This document shows, piece after piece, positions 1-5,975 of a stretch of 6,026 bases of DNA. The DNA comes from Lachnospiraceae bacterium (GTDB lineage: Bacteria; Bacillota; Clostridia; Lachnospirales; Lachnospiraceae), in the NCBI GenBank assembly GCA_017958465.1, contig JAGDCQ010000050.1, positions 1 to 6,026 on the forward strand, in the 5' to 3' direction. The notes beneath the pieces are model-generated. The model did no database searches, was not told the DNA's origin, and was given only the letters and a program-made list of their open reading frames with translations. Made by a program: the position numbers and the translations under genes. Positions within the stretch are counted from its first letter, which is position 1, and each line of letters starts with the position of its first letter.

Positions 1-1
1 A

Positions 2-136
2 CAGAAGGAATTGGTTTCAATGCTTGACGTACCATACCGTACACTGCAAAGAAAGATGGACGACTTAAAAGCGGAAGGTAGAATTATACGAAAGGGCGGA
101 AAACGCTTCGGATATTGGGGCATTCCACCGACATGA
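2..136 (+). CDS. C-terminal end of a winged-helix/HTH protein (partial, 5' end outside window)
   Basis: An open frame enters from the left edge and ends at a TGA at 134-136, giving 44 residues. The visible part includes LDVPYRTLQRKMDDLKAEG followed by a basic turn and FGYWGI. A helix like 'sv.yRTLqrkm..Lk.eG.I.r.G....GYW.i' is what the recognition helix and wing of a winged-helix DNA-binding domain look like. This exact tail is frequent at the C-terminus of Fic-like or AlbA_2-type (COG2865) ATP-binding putative regulators, where the wing ends in GYW plus a hydrophobic residue. That family link is from memory, not a search. The N-terminal domain is off the window, so the role is unknown beyond probable DNA binding. 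An ATG at 20 is internal and would leave too little of the domain to be a real start. Codons and flanks are more AT-rich than in the genes that follow. Confidence 0.6.
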   Translation, partial: QKELVSMLDVPYRTLQRKMDDLKAEGRIIRKGGKRFGYWGIPPT

Positions 137-161
137 TGACGAAAACCGCGTATTTACAAGC

Positions 162-178
162 TTTGAGAGCCTCTCAAA
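162..178. repeat. Perfect palindrome TTTGAGAG-C-CTCTCAAA
   Basis: Two 8-bp arms (162-169 and 171-178) are exact reverse complements around a single C. As RNA it could fold with 7 pairs and a GCC loop. No run of T follows on either strand, so it does not look like an intrinsic terminator, although it lies only 25 bp after the stop of the upstream frame. A dyad this short with a one-base centre is more like a dimeric repressor operator. The protein that would bind it is not known. Confidence 0.5.
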
Positions 179-185
179 CACTTTC

Positions 186-204
186 TTGCACCTCGTTTGC
201 ACCT
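186..204 (+). repeat. Two direct repeats of TTGCACCT, 11 bp apart
   Basis: TTGCACCT occurs at 186-193 and again at 197-204, separated by CGT, so the copies are one helical turn apart and would face the same side of the DNA. They lie about 60-75 bp upstream of the phosphatase start in AT-rich non-coding DNA. TTGCAC within each copy resembles a -35 box, but no acceptable -10 lies 16-18 bp downstream of either copy. They may be a protein binding site (activator or recombinase arm site), or chance. Confidence 0.4.
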
Positions 205-243
205 TAAAAACAGGTCTGAAAACTCTAAAAAAATAAGCTAGTC

Positions 244-248
244 AGGAG
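244..248 (+). promoter_or_regulatory. Ribosome binding site of the phosphatase gene
   Basis: AGGAG sits 12 bases before the ATG at 261. The spacing is longer than ideal, but it is the only Shine-Dalgarno-like sequence nearby. The ATG it serves begins the protein exactly where the family normally starts, a few residues before the P-loop. A convincing promoter for this gene was not found between 137 and 243. Confidence 0.55.
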
Positions 249-260
249 CAGAAAAACATT

Positions 261-746
261 ATGATAAAAGTATTATTCATCTGCCACGGCAATATCTGCC
301 GTTCGCCGATGGCGGAGTTTGTATTAAAGGATATGGTGGAGAAAAGGGGCCTCTGCGACAGCTTTGAGATCGAGTCTGCCGCTACGAGCACGGAGGAGAT
401 CTGGAACGGGAAGGGGAACCCGGTGTATCCGCCGGCACGGGAGACCCTTAGGAGGCATGGGATCGGAAACACTCCTTACACCGACTTTTCAAAGAAGCGG
501 GCAAGGCAGGTAAGGCCCGAGGACTATGAGCACTTCGACCTGATACTTTGCGCGGACGCGGCCAACATAAGGAACACCGAGAGGATAACGGGGAAGGATA
601 CGGAAGGGAAGATAAGGCTGCTCCTCAGCTTTGCGGGCTCCGGGGCAAGCATAGCGGATCCCTGGTACACAGGCGATTTCGAGGAAACTTACAGGGATGT
701 TGTAAGGGGGTGCGAGGGCCTGCTTGGGGAGCTTGCAGGAAACTGA
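261..746 (+). CDS. Low-molecular-weight protein-tyrosine phosphatase
   Basis: This cytoplasmic enzyme would hydrolyse phosphotyrosine (possibly phosphoarginine, as in some Firmicutes relatives) through a cysteinyl-phosphate intermediate. The 161-residue product has the usual family length. The P-loop C-X5-R-S reads CHGNICRS at residues 8-15, with nucleophile Cys8 and Arg14. Cys13, the second cysteine of the loop, is the position that can form a protective disulfide in this family. The general acid is Asp133 in DPWYTGDF near the C-terminus, as in the family DP[WY] motif. All catalytic residues are present, so it should be active. In many bacteria such enzymes pair with a BY-kinase in a capsule locus. 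No kinase or polysaccharide gene is seen here, so its target is unknown, and it appears to be a single-gene unit. Two in-frame stops (TGA at 744 and 753) close it. The family call is very secure; the physiological role is not. Confidence 0.95.
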   Translation: MIKVLFICHGNICRSPMAEFVLKDMVEKRGLCDSFEIESAATSTEEIWNGKGNPVYPPARETLRRHGIGNTPYTDFSKKRARQVRPEDYEHFDLILCADAANIRNTERITGKDTEGKIRLLLSFAGSGASIADPWYTGDFEETYRDVVRGCEGLLGELAGN

Positions 747-768
747 AAAAACTGAAACGTGAAGTGGC

Positions 769-831
769 GCAAACCCGCGAAAAAACAGGGTCTAAAGCTG
801 TTTGGACTGTTGACCGCGGGTTTGCTCTTTT
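769..831 (+). terminator. Likely intrinsic terminator of the phosphatase gene (11-bp inverted repeat), overlapping the next promoter
   Basis: GCAAACCCGCG at 769-779 and CGCGGGTTTGC at 815-825 are perfect reverse complements, and TCTTTT follows at 826-831. The 35-base interior contains a second inverted repeat, AAACAG (783-788) with CTGTTT (798-803), which would shorten the loop to nine bases. A GC-rich stem followed by a U-rich tail just after a stop codon is what an intrinsic terminator looks like, although the long, asymmetric interior is not typical. The right arm also lies between the -35 and -10 boxes of the symporter promoter, so the repeat could equally act as a DNA operator. Both readings are inference. 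Confidence 0.55.
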
Positions 832-839
832 GCTATAAT
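810..839 (+). promoter_or_regulatory. Sigma-A-type promoter with extended -10 for the GPH symporter gene
   Basis: TTGACC at 810-815 matches five of six -35 consensus bases. TATAAT at 834-839 is a perfect -10. The spacer is 18 bp, and TGC directly before the -10 makes it an extended -10 (TGnTATAAT). Transcription would start near 846, giving a leader of only about 15 bases that is almost entirely the Shine-Dalgarno sequence. Such a strong core promoter suggests that control depends on repression or on an overlapping site; the right arm of the 11-bp inverted repeat (815-825) fills much of the spacer. Confidence 0.8.
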
Positions 840-846
840 ATGACCT

Positions 847-855
847 AAGGGAGGT
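847..855 (+). promoter_or_regulatory. Strong ribosome binding site of the GPH symporter gene
   Basis: AAGGGAGGT lies six bases before the ATG at 862 and is an extended match to the 16S rRNA 3' end. It fixes the start codon. The same core string, AAGGGAGGTAT, is also used for the GH31 gene on the opposite strand (4645-4635). Confidence 0.85.
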
Positions 856-861
856 ATCATT

Positions 862-2349
862 ATGGGAAATAATGAAAGCTATATTGCAAGGACCAGTGGT
901 CTAAAGGGGAAGGATTATCTGGGTTACGCTCTTGGGGATGCCGCAGGCTGCCTGGTGTTCAGCCTCGTGACCTCTATCCTTCAGAAGTATTACACCGACG
1001 TTTTTCACATCAGCCCGATGTTCATCATGTTTATGTTCATTGGCGCAAGGATCTGGGACGCGATCAACGACCCTATCATGGGCAGGATCTGCGACACCGT
1101 AAAACCGGGGAAGTCGGGCCGTTACAGGCGCTGGTTCCTTTACGTGGCCTGGCCTCTGGGGATCCTTGCGGTCCTCATGTTTGTGAAGTGGCCGGGGCTC
1201 GGCGGCGAGGAAAACTACGTCGGGACCTGCATTTACGCCACGATCACCTATGTGCTCTTTGGCATGTGCTACACTGTGCTCCAGATCCCCTACGGTTCTC
1301 TTGCATCGGTTGTGACAACGGACGCAGGAGAGCGGAACAAGCTCTCGGTGTACCGCGCGATCGGCTCTGCGCTTGGCAGTGTGCCTGTGTTTGTGCTGGT
1401 TTCCTTTATCTACGCCAAGAGGACTGACGCAAGCGGGGCTTATGTTTACGGCGAAAACGGCCAGATCATCACGGATATGCAGTACAAGCCCGTGATCATC
1501 GGGGTCATCATCATGGCCCTGTGCTCAAGCCTTATGCTCATGCTCACCTACGCCCTGAACAAGGAAAGGGTCATAGCAAAGCCCAAAAAACACGAAAAAG
1601 GCGCTGCGGCGCGGGCGGTAAAGGCCCTCTTTGCCAACCGGGCGTTCATAGCCATCAGCCTTGCAGCAATGCTGCTCCTGGCCGGGCAGATGTTCACACA
1701 GAGCTTCTACCTCTACCTTTTCAATGATTATTTCAACGCCAACTGGATGAATCTCGCAAGCCAGGCCTGCACCTATTCACCCATGATCGTGCTGATGTTC
1801 TTTATGCCGCGCCTTGCCCGCAAGATCGGCAAAAAAGAGGTTTGCGCGGTGGGTGTCACGGTGGCGGCAGTTGCAAACTTCGTCCTGTTCCTGCTCAGAG
1901 GGCTGGAGCCTTCGAAGCTGATGTACATTTTCCTCGCGTTGTGCTTTGTGAGCGGCTTTGGCCTGACCACACTGGTGCTCCAGCTTTGGTCAATGGCGAC
2001 GGACGCTATCGATGACATAGAGGTGAAAACGGGCTCGAGAGACGACGGCACCGCCTATTCCTTCTTCAACTTCTTCAGGAAGCTCGGGCAGGTCATCGCA
2101 GCAGTGTGCGTAAACGGCGCCCTCCTCGGCATGAACTACAAATACGAGAAAGGCGCGGTCCAGACACTTGAAAACCTGAAAAAGATGTACGATCTCGCCA
2201 CCATCATCCCTGCGATACTCTTTGGCCTAATGGCGGTGATCCTCTTTGTGATCTACCCGCTTTCAAAGGCGAGAGTCGAGAAACTGCAGGTTGAAAAAGA
2301 ACTGAAGCTCAAAGAAGCGTACGAGAATAAGACCATCGATATCGCATAA
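862..2349 (+). CDS. GPH-family (MelB-like) glycoside:cation symporter
   Basis: This is a 495-residue integral membrane protein of the glycoside-pentoside-hexuronide:cation symporter family within the major facilitator superfamily. It should import a small sugar or glycoside with Na+ or H+. About 12 hydrophobic segments are visible. Helix 1 (around 22-42) ends in YYTDVF. Helix 2 has the family signature RIWDAINDPIMG at 63-74, where Asp66 and Asp70 match the cation-site aspartates Asp55 and Asp59 of E. coli MelB. The cytoplasmic loop has GRYRRW (86-91). A second conserved region, VKTGSRDDGTAYS (388-400), precedes helix 11, with Lys389 at the place of MelB Lys377. A polar stretch around 186-208 between two helices is longer than in MelB and is probably extracellular. 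The tail after about 468 is charged and helical. Substrate specificity cannot be deduced; the neighbouring GH31 enzyme suggests an alpha-glycoside. It has its own promoter and is convergent with the enzyme genes. Confidence 0.93.
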   Translation: MGNNESYIARTSGLKGKDYLGYALGDAAGCLVFSLVTSILQKYYTDVFHISPMFIMFMFIGARIWDAINDPIMGRICDTVKPGKSGRYRRWFLYVAWPLGILAVLMFVKWPGLGGEENYVGTCIYATITYVLFGMCYTVLQIPYGSLASVVTTDAGERNKLSVYRAIGSALGSVPVFVLVSFIYAKRTDASGAYVYGENGQIITDMQYKPVIIGVIIMALCSSLMLMLTYALNKERVIAKPKKHEKGAAARAVKALFANRAFIAISLAAMLLLAGQMFTQSFYLYLFNDYFNANWMNLASQACTYSPMIVLMFFMPRLARKIGKKEVCAVGVTVAAVANFVLFLLRGLEPSKLMYIFLALCFVSGFGLTTLVLQLWSMATDAIDDIEVKTGSRDDGTAYSFFNFFRKLGQVIAAVCVNGALLGMNYKYEKGAVQTLENLKKMYDLATIIPAILFGLMAVILFVIYPLSKARVEKLQVEKELKLKEAYENKTIDIA

Positions 2350-2366
2350 AAGCGCTTCCAAAGCGC
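2348..2366 (-). terminator. Short hairpin between convergent genes, possible terminator of the esterase-GH31 unit
   Basis: GCGCTT (2352-2357) and AAGCGC (2361-2366) form a 6-bp stem around a three-base loop in the 23-bp gap between the symporter and GH31 stop codons. Read on -, the stem is followed directly by TTTT (2351-2348), so it suits the GH31 transcript. Read on +, no T-run follows, so it would be a poor terminator for the symporter. The stem is short and strength is uncertain. Confidence 0.45.
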
Positions 2367-2372
2367 CTGACG

Positions 2373-4631
2373 TTATTCTGTTATGATCTCAAGATCTCTG
2401 CCAAAGGCATCCGTAAGGGATGCTTTTGGCTTTTCTTTTGCGCCTGTGATCCTTACAACAACCTTGTTTTCAAGGCATTCCACACGGAAACGGATGATGG
2501 GCGGCTCCTTTGGAAGGAGGGATATGCCGTCGTCATCAAGGTATTCATAGGTGAAGCTGCCCTCTTTTTTAGCATATATCCTGAAGTTCACCCGGTCCTC
2601 CTCTTCGAAGGGGATCAGGGTCCCGGCCTTTGCAAACCAGACGGGAAGCCCGTCCCAGGGCGCAGGCAGGGTGACTGTTCCGTTCATAAGCTCCTGCCCA
2701 AGGTACCAGCCGGTATCAACCTTTGGAAGGTCTACGGTCACTTCGGTGCTGCCCTCGTCAAACACAGGGCAGGCAAGGACCGAATCCCCGAAATAGAAAG
2801 CGTCGCTCTCGGGATCTGCGCCTTCGTGCTTCAGGAAAAGCGGGTAGATAATGGGATCGTGGGTGGTCACGCTCCTGTACATCTCGTTGTAAAGATAAGG
2901 GATGAAGCTGTTTCTGAGGTCAAAAAGTGCCTTTACATTCGGGATCAGGTCCTTATACAGCCACGGCATATTGGAGCTCTGGTCCGGATTCCAGGAATGG
3001 AGCGTGAAACGCGGCGTAAAAAGCCCGTACTGGATCCAGCGCATAAACAGCTCCTTTGAGGGAGCCGGCCCCGCAAAGCCGCCTATATCCTGGCCAAAGT
3101 TGTAAAACCCGGACAGCGACATGGTCATAGCCATTTTGTGATTATATCTGAAATCCTCAAAACTTGTCCTGTTATCACCCGTCCAGGTGGTGGCGATGCG
3201 CTGGAGCCCGCCGATACCGCTGCGGGAAACGGCCACTGTGCGCTCCGTTTGGTCCTGCGCGCCGACACTTGCCAGGGTCATAAGGTACGGGAACAGCGGC
3301 CTTATATCGCAGGCCTTGACCTCACTGCCGAACCCGTGGGCATAAACCTCCTCGGAACGGACGTCATATTCGTTGTTGTCGTTCCAGGAATACCGGTATC
3401 CCTTGTCCACAAGCTCTCTCTTCACGCAGTCGCGCCAGAATTCAAAGGCCCCGGGATCGGTGAAATCCAGGTAGCTGCCGAAACCTCCCCAGAAGGGGAA
3501 CAGAGCCGGGGTGCCATCCTTGTAATGCAGGAACCACCCGTGTTTGCTTATTTCGTCGTACAGGGGATGGTCGGTAAGGAAAGCAGGCTTAATGTTTGGC
3601 AAAAACTCAACGCCGTGCTCCTTAAAGTAGGCGGCAAGCCCTTCAGGCGACGGGATCTTATCGGTGTTCCAGTGGAAAACATACCTCTTTTCGCCTATCT
3701 GGGTATACCCACTGGACATATAGAAACCGCCGGGCTTAAAGCCATATTTCTCGCAAAGCTCTATGAACCCGCGGAGCTTGGCGTCTGCGTCGGGAGCGTA
3801 CGTGTAAGCCATGGTGCTGCCGCAGTAACGGAGCGTCCATTTCGGAGGAAAGAGGATAGGGCCCATAAGCCTTGAAAACCTGTTGACTATCTGGGGCACA
3901 CTGCCAAAGATCACGTAGTAGACCAGGTTTTCTTCGGAAAAACGCACGCCCTTGAAGTAGCCGTAATAGTTGTTGAGGGCCCGGCCAAGGTCTGCCTCGC
4001 CGCCGGAATAGGTGTCGTAATACAGGCCGTAGGCGCCGTTTTTGTTTTCGCAGATGTAGAAGGGCAGGTATTTGTACAGCGGGTCGGAAGAGCGGGCATC
4101 AAACCCCATGGCGTCGCCGGTGTCGAGCTTGAAGCTCATTCCGGATTTATTGACGTTTCCTGACTTGTCCCCGAGCCCGAAGACCTTTTCGCCGTTTTCG
4201 TAAGTGATATAGTGCGTGCTGCCGCTGCCAAGCTCGTGCTCGAGGTTGTAGGAGATATAATCCCTGTCCCTGAACAGCAGACCTTTGTCGTTGTTGAAGC
4301 TGAGCCTGAAATTCATGAGTTCCAGGCCTATCTTTACCCCGCAGTGTTCAAAGCAGACGTCGGCGTCGCCGCTGTCCGCAAGCTCTTTTACTGCCACAGT
4401 CCTGAAACCTGCGGTGTCGAGCTTGTTACGCCCTTCTTGCGGGCAGTTTCCATCCGGACACACAGTGAAGGTCGGAAGGAGCGGGACGTCGCTCCGGACC
4501 AGCGCAACCCTGAGCATATTTTCAAAAAAGTCGAGGCGCGCATCAACAGCTGTGCCGTTGTCGAGAGTAGTGGTGTAAACCCTGAAGGCTTCGCCCTTTT
4601 CTTTAAGTGTAAACCCGTGTCGGAATCTCAT
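2373..4631 (-). CDS. Glycoside hydrolase family 31 enzyme (alpha-glucosidase/alpha-xylosidase type), cytoplasmic
   Basis: This 752-residue retaining alpha-glycosidase is within the usual GH31 length. The N-terminal beta-sandwich (about 1-250) contains FGLGDKSG (151-158) and DPLYKYLPF (183-191), a conserved entry to the active site. The (beta/alpha)8 barrel runs from about 255 to 590. The nucleophile should be Asp418 in W-N-D-N-N-E (416-421), the acid/base Asp486 in WTGDNRTS (483-490), followed by GQDIGGFAG (513-521) and RWIQYGLFTPRFTLHSW (531-547). C-terminal beta domains follow. There is no signal peptide, so it acts on imported sugar. The usual motif is W-x-D-M-N-E; Asn replaces Met after the nucleophile. 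GH31 covers alpha-glucosidases, alpha-xylosidases, alpha-galactosidases, sulfoquinovosidases and transglycosylases, and the activity cannot be chosen from sequence alone. The ATG at 4631 is set by a strong Shine-Dalgarno overlapping the esterase stop, so the two genes are probably cotranscribed and translationally coupled. Confidence 0.93.
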   Translation of the reverse strand: MRFRHGFTLKEKGEAFRVYTTTLDNGTAVDARLDFFENMLRVALVRSDVPLLPTFTVCPDGNCPQEGRNKLDTAGFRTVAVKELADSGDADVCFEHCGVKIGLELMNFRLSFNNDKGLLFRDRDYISYNLEHELGSGSTHYITYENGEKVFGLGDKSGNVNKSGMSFKLDTGDAMGFDARSSDPLYKYLPFYICENKNGAYGLYYDTYSGGEADLGRALNNYYGYFKGVRFSEENLVYYVIFGSVPQIVNRFSRLMGPILFPPKWTLRYCGSTMAYTYAPDADAKLRGFIELCEKYGFKPGGFYMSSGYTQIGEKRYVFHWNTDKIPSPEGLAAYFKEHGVEFLPNIKPAFLTDHPLYDEISKHGWFLHYKDGTPALFPFWGGFGSYLDFTDPGAFEFWRDCVKRELVDKGYRYSWNDNNEYDVRSEEVYAHGFGSEVKACDIRPLFPYLMTLASVGAQDQTERTVAVSRSGIGGLQRIATTWTGDNRTSFEDFRYNHKMAMTMSLSGFYNFGQDIGGFAGPAPSKELFMRWIQYGLFTPRFTLHSWNPDQSSNMPWLYKDLIPNVKALFDLRNSFIPYLYNEMYRSVTTHDPIIYPLFLKHEGADPESDAFYFGDSVLACPVFDEGSTEVTVDLPKVDTGWYLGQELMNGTVTLPAPWDGLPVWFAKAGTLIPFEEEDRVNFRIYAKKEGSFTYEYLDDDGISLLPKEPPIIRFRVECLENKVVVRITGAKEKPKASLTDAFGRDLEIITE

Positions 4632-4636
4632 ATATA

Positions 4637-4645
4637 CCTCCCTTT
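4637..4645 (-). promoter_or_regulatory. Ribosome binding site of the GH31 gene, overlapping the esterase stop codon
   Basis: On -, AAGGGAGGT (4645-4637) lies five bases before the ATG at 4631. Its first two bases are the last two of the esterase stop TAA (4646-4644). Ribosomes finishing the esterase would therefore be positioned on this site, which favours translational coupling. No promoter is visible between the two genes. Confidence 0.85.
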
Positions 4646-5975
4646 AGGCTTTTGGTTCGCCTTTTGTTAACATGTTAAATACCATTTTCAGCCACCCGGG
4701 GCGCTTCATCCGTATCCCCTTTTTGGAGAAACAGAGCGCTTTCCCGCGGCTACGCTTCCAGACGGGGCTTTGGCCGCTGTTGGGGTCGCCCGTTCCTGCA
4801 AATGCGCAGATCCGGTCTATAAGGAACCGCGAGATCTCCCGGTCCTTTTCGTCGTAGGGCCTGTGAGACTTGTGGAGAGTGCCGAAGGCGTACCTCAGTT
4901 CACTGGAGTGGAAGGCTTTGTTGGAGTCGCCGGGAGCATCCACATCAAAGTAGTAAACGTACCCGTTGTTGGCGTTTGCAAACTTGTTGCCGATGTGCGC
5001 CATGATGGGCGCGTACATATCGTTGTTTGTGTAGCCTAACATATAGTCGATCGGCAGGGGCTCCGATATGAGCCTGTCCACGGGCGCCTTTATCAGGAAG
5101 CCGTCAACGACCGGCATAGTATTAAAAGTGCTGTCTTTCCGCAGTTTCTTTATCTCCTCGATGGCGGTGAACAGCGGTTTCAGGTCGAGGGCCTGCAGCT
5201 CTTCAAGAGATTTGCAGCCGGCAAGTTCCATCAGCTGAAGCCAGTAGCTTCTGGTTTCTTCGGCGGGACGTGGCAGGGCAAACTTAGGAAACAGGCCGCC
5301 GCCGGACATCATTATCGCCCGCTTAAAGAGGCCGCTGTTATCCTTAGAAAGGCAAAGATACTGGATCGAAATGGCGCCGGCGCTCTGCCCCATCAGGGTG
5401 ATGTTGTCCGGATCGCCGCCAAAACCGCTTATGTGCTCTTTTACCCACCGGATGGCCACAAGCTGGTCGTCAAGCCCGAAGTTCCCGTCTCTTCCGAACT
5501 TTTTGAAGATTTCTTCGTGGGTAAGGTAGCCCAGCACCCCGACCCTGTAATTGATCGTCACGAGGATCACGCCGCGGCGCGCATATTCTGCGCCGTCGAA
5601 GGACGAATCCTTAACGGACCCCGAGTTGAAGCCGCCGCCATGGATAAAGATGATGACCGGGTGGCCCTCCCCCGCGCGTGGCGCATAGATGTTCAGGTTC
5701 AGGCAGTCCTCGTCGTAATCGTAGGTTATCCCTTCGCGGAACTCCCGGTGATAGAAAAGCCTCTCGGGGACTTCGAGGTGCTCGTAGTAGGTCCGTGTCT
5801 GCGGGCACACGCCTCCAAAGGCAGTTGCGTCGTACTCCGTGGTTTTGTCATATGTGACGGGGCTTGCGTAGCAGAAGCGTGGGGTAAGAGCATACTTTAT
5901 CCCCAGGTACTCAAGACTATCGCCTCTGTCATTCCCTATAAAAGTACCAGATCCGGTTTCTTTCGCGACTTTCAT
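4644..5975 (-). CDS. Type-B carboxylesterase (para-nitrobenzyl esterase-like), shortened C-terminal half
   Basis: This alpha/beta-hydrolase has the type-B signature EDCLNLNIYAP (89-99), the oxyanion-hole HGGGF (112-116) and the nucleophile elbow GQSAGA (196-201), giving Ser198. By ungapped comparison with the G-x-x-x-D-E-G stretch of B. subtilis PnbA, the acid is probably Asp319 in GYTNNDMY (314-321), where most relatives have Glu. The histidine is probably His356 in FHSSELRYAF (355-364). The Ser-to-acid distance of 121 residues equals that in PnbA (Ser189, Glu310, His399 from the literature). The acid-to-His distance is 37 instead of 89, so about 50 residues of the lid/helical part are absent. 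Total length is 443 against roughly 490. There is no signal peptide, so it acts in the cytoplasm. As first gene of the unit with GH31, it may remove acetyl or other acyl groups from imported glycosides; this is inference. The GGAG before the ATG at 5975 supports the start. Confidence 0.9.
   Translation of the reverse strand: MKVAKETGSGTFIGNDRGDSLEYLGIKYALTPRFCYASPVTYDKTTEYDATAFGGVCPQTRTYYEHLEVPERLFYHREFREGITYDYDEDCLNLNIYAPRAGEGHPVIIFIHGGGFNSGSVKDSSFDGAEYARRGVILVTINYRVGVLGYLTHEEIFKKFGRDGNFGLDDQLVAIRWVKEHISGFGGDPDNITLMGQSAGAISIQYLCLSKDNSGLFKRAIMMSGGGLFPKFALPRPAEETRSYWLQLMELAGCKSLEELQALDLKPLFTAIEEIKKLRKDSTFNTMPVVDGFLIKAPVDRLISEPLPIDYMLGYTNNDMYAPIMAHIGNKFANANNGYVYYFDVDAPGDSNKAFHSSELRYAFGTLHKSHRPYDEKDREISRFLIDRICAFAGTGDPNSGQSPVWKRSRGKALCFSKKGIRMKRPGWLKMVFNMLTKGEPKA

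Noticed and set aside
162..178. Palindrome as intrinsic terminator of the upstream HTH gene
   Set aside because: No T-run follows on either strand, and the one-base centre would cost stem pairs in RNA.
197..226. TTGCAC as a -35 box for the phosphatase gene
   Set aside because: No reasonable -10 is found 16-18 bp downstream. The nearest AT-rich hexamer (TCTAAA at 224) needs a 21-bp spacer.
242..472. 76-codon frame on - over the phosphatase start
   Set aside because: It is antisense to the conserved P-loop coding region, with no ribosome binding site or recognisable feature.
548..838. 96-codon frame on + overlapping the phosphatase and the following promoter region
   Set aside because: It is a shifted frame within the phosphatase gene, low in hydrophobic-core pattern, and runs across the terminator-like repeat and promoter.
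2347..2360. Sequence TAAAAGCGCTTCCA, resembling a CcpA cre box (one mismatch to TGWNANCGNTNNCA)
   Set aside because: It lies between two convergent stop codons, where no promoter is expected, and is better explained by the short hairpin. The partial match probably comes from the palindromic AAGCGCTT core.
3138..3875. 245-codon open frame on + inside the GH31 gene
   Set aside because: It is antisense to a well-conserved GH31 barrel, has no recognisable domain, and arises from G/C-ending codon bias. The GH31 frame contains all family motifs.
4212..4670. 152-codon open frame on + crossing the GH31 start and the esterase end
   Set aside because: It runs antisense to two coding frames that have motifs and good ribosome binding sites, and its own sequence shows no family features.
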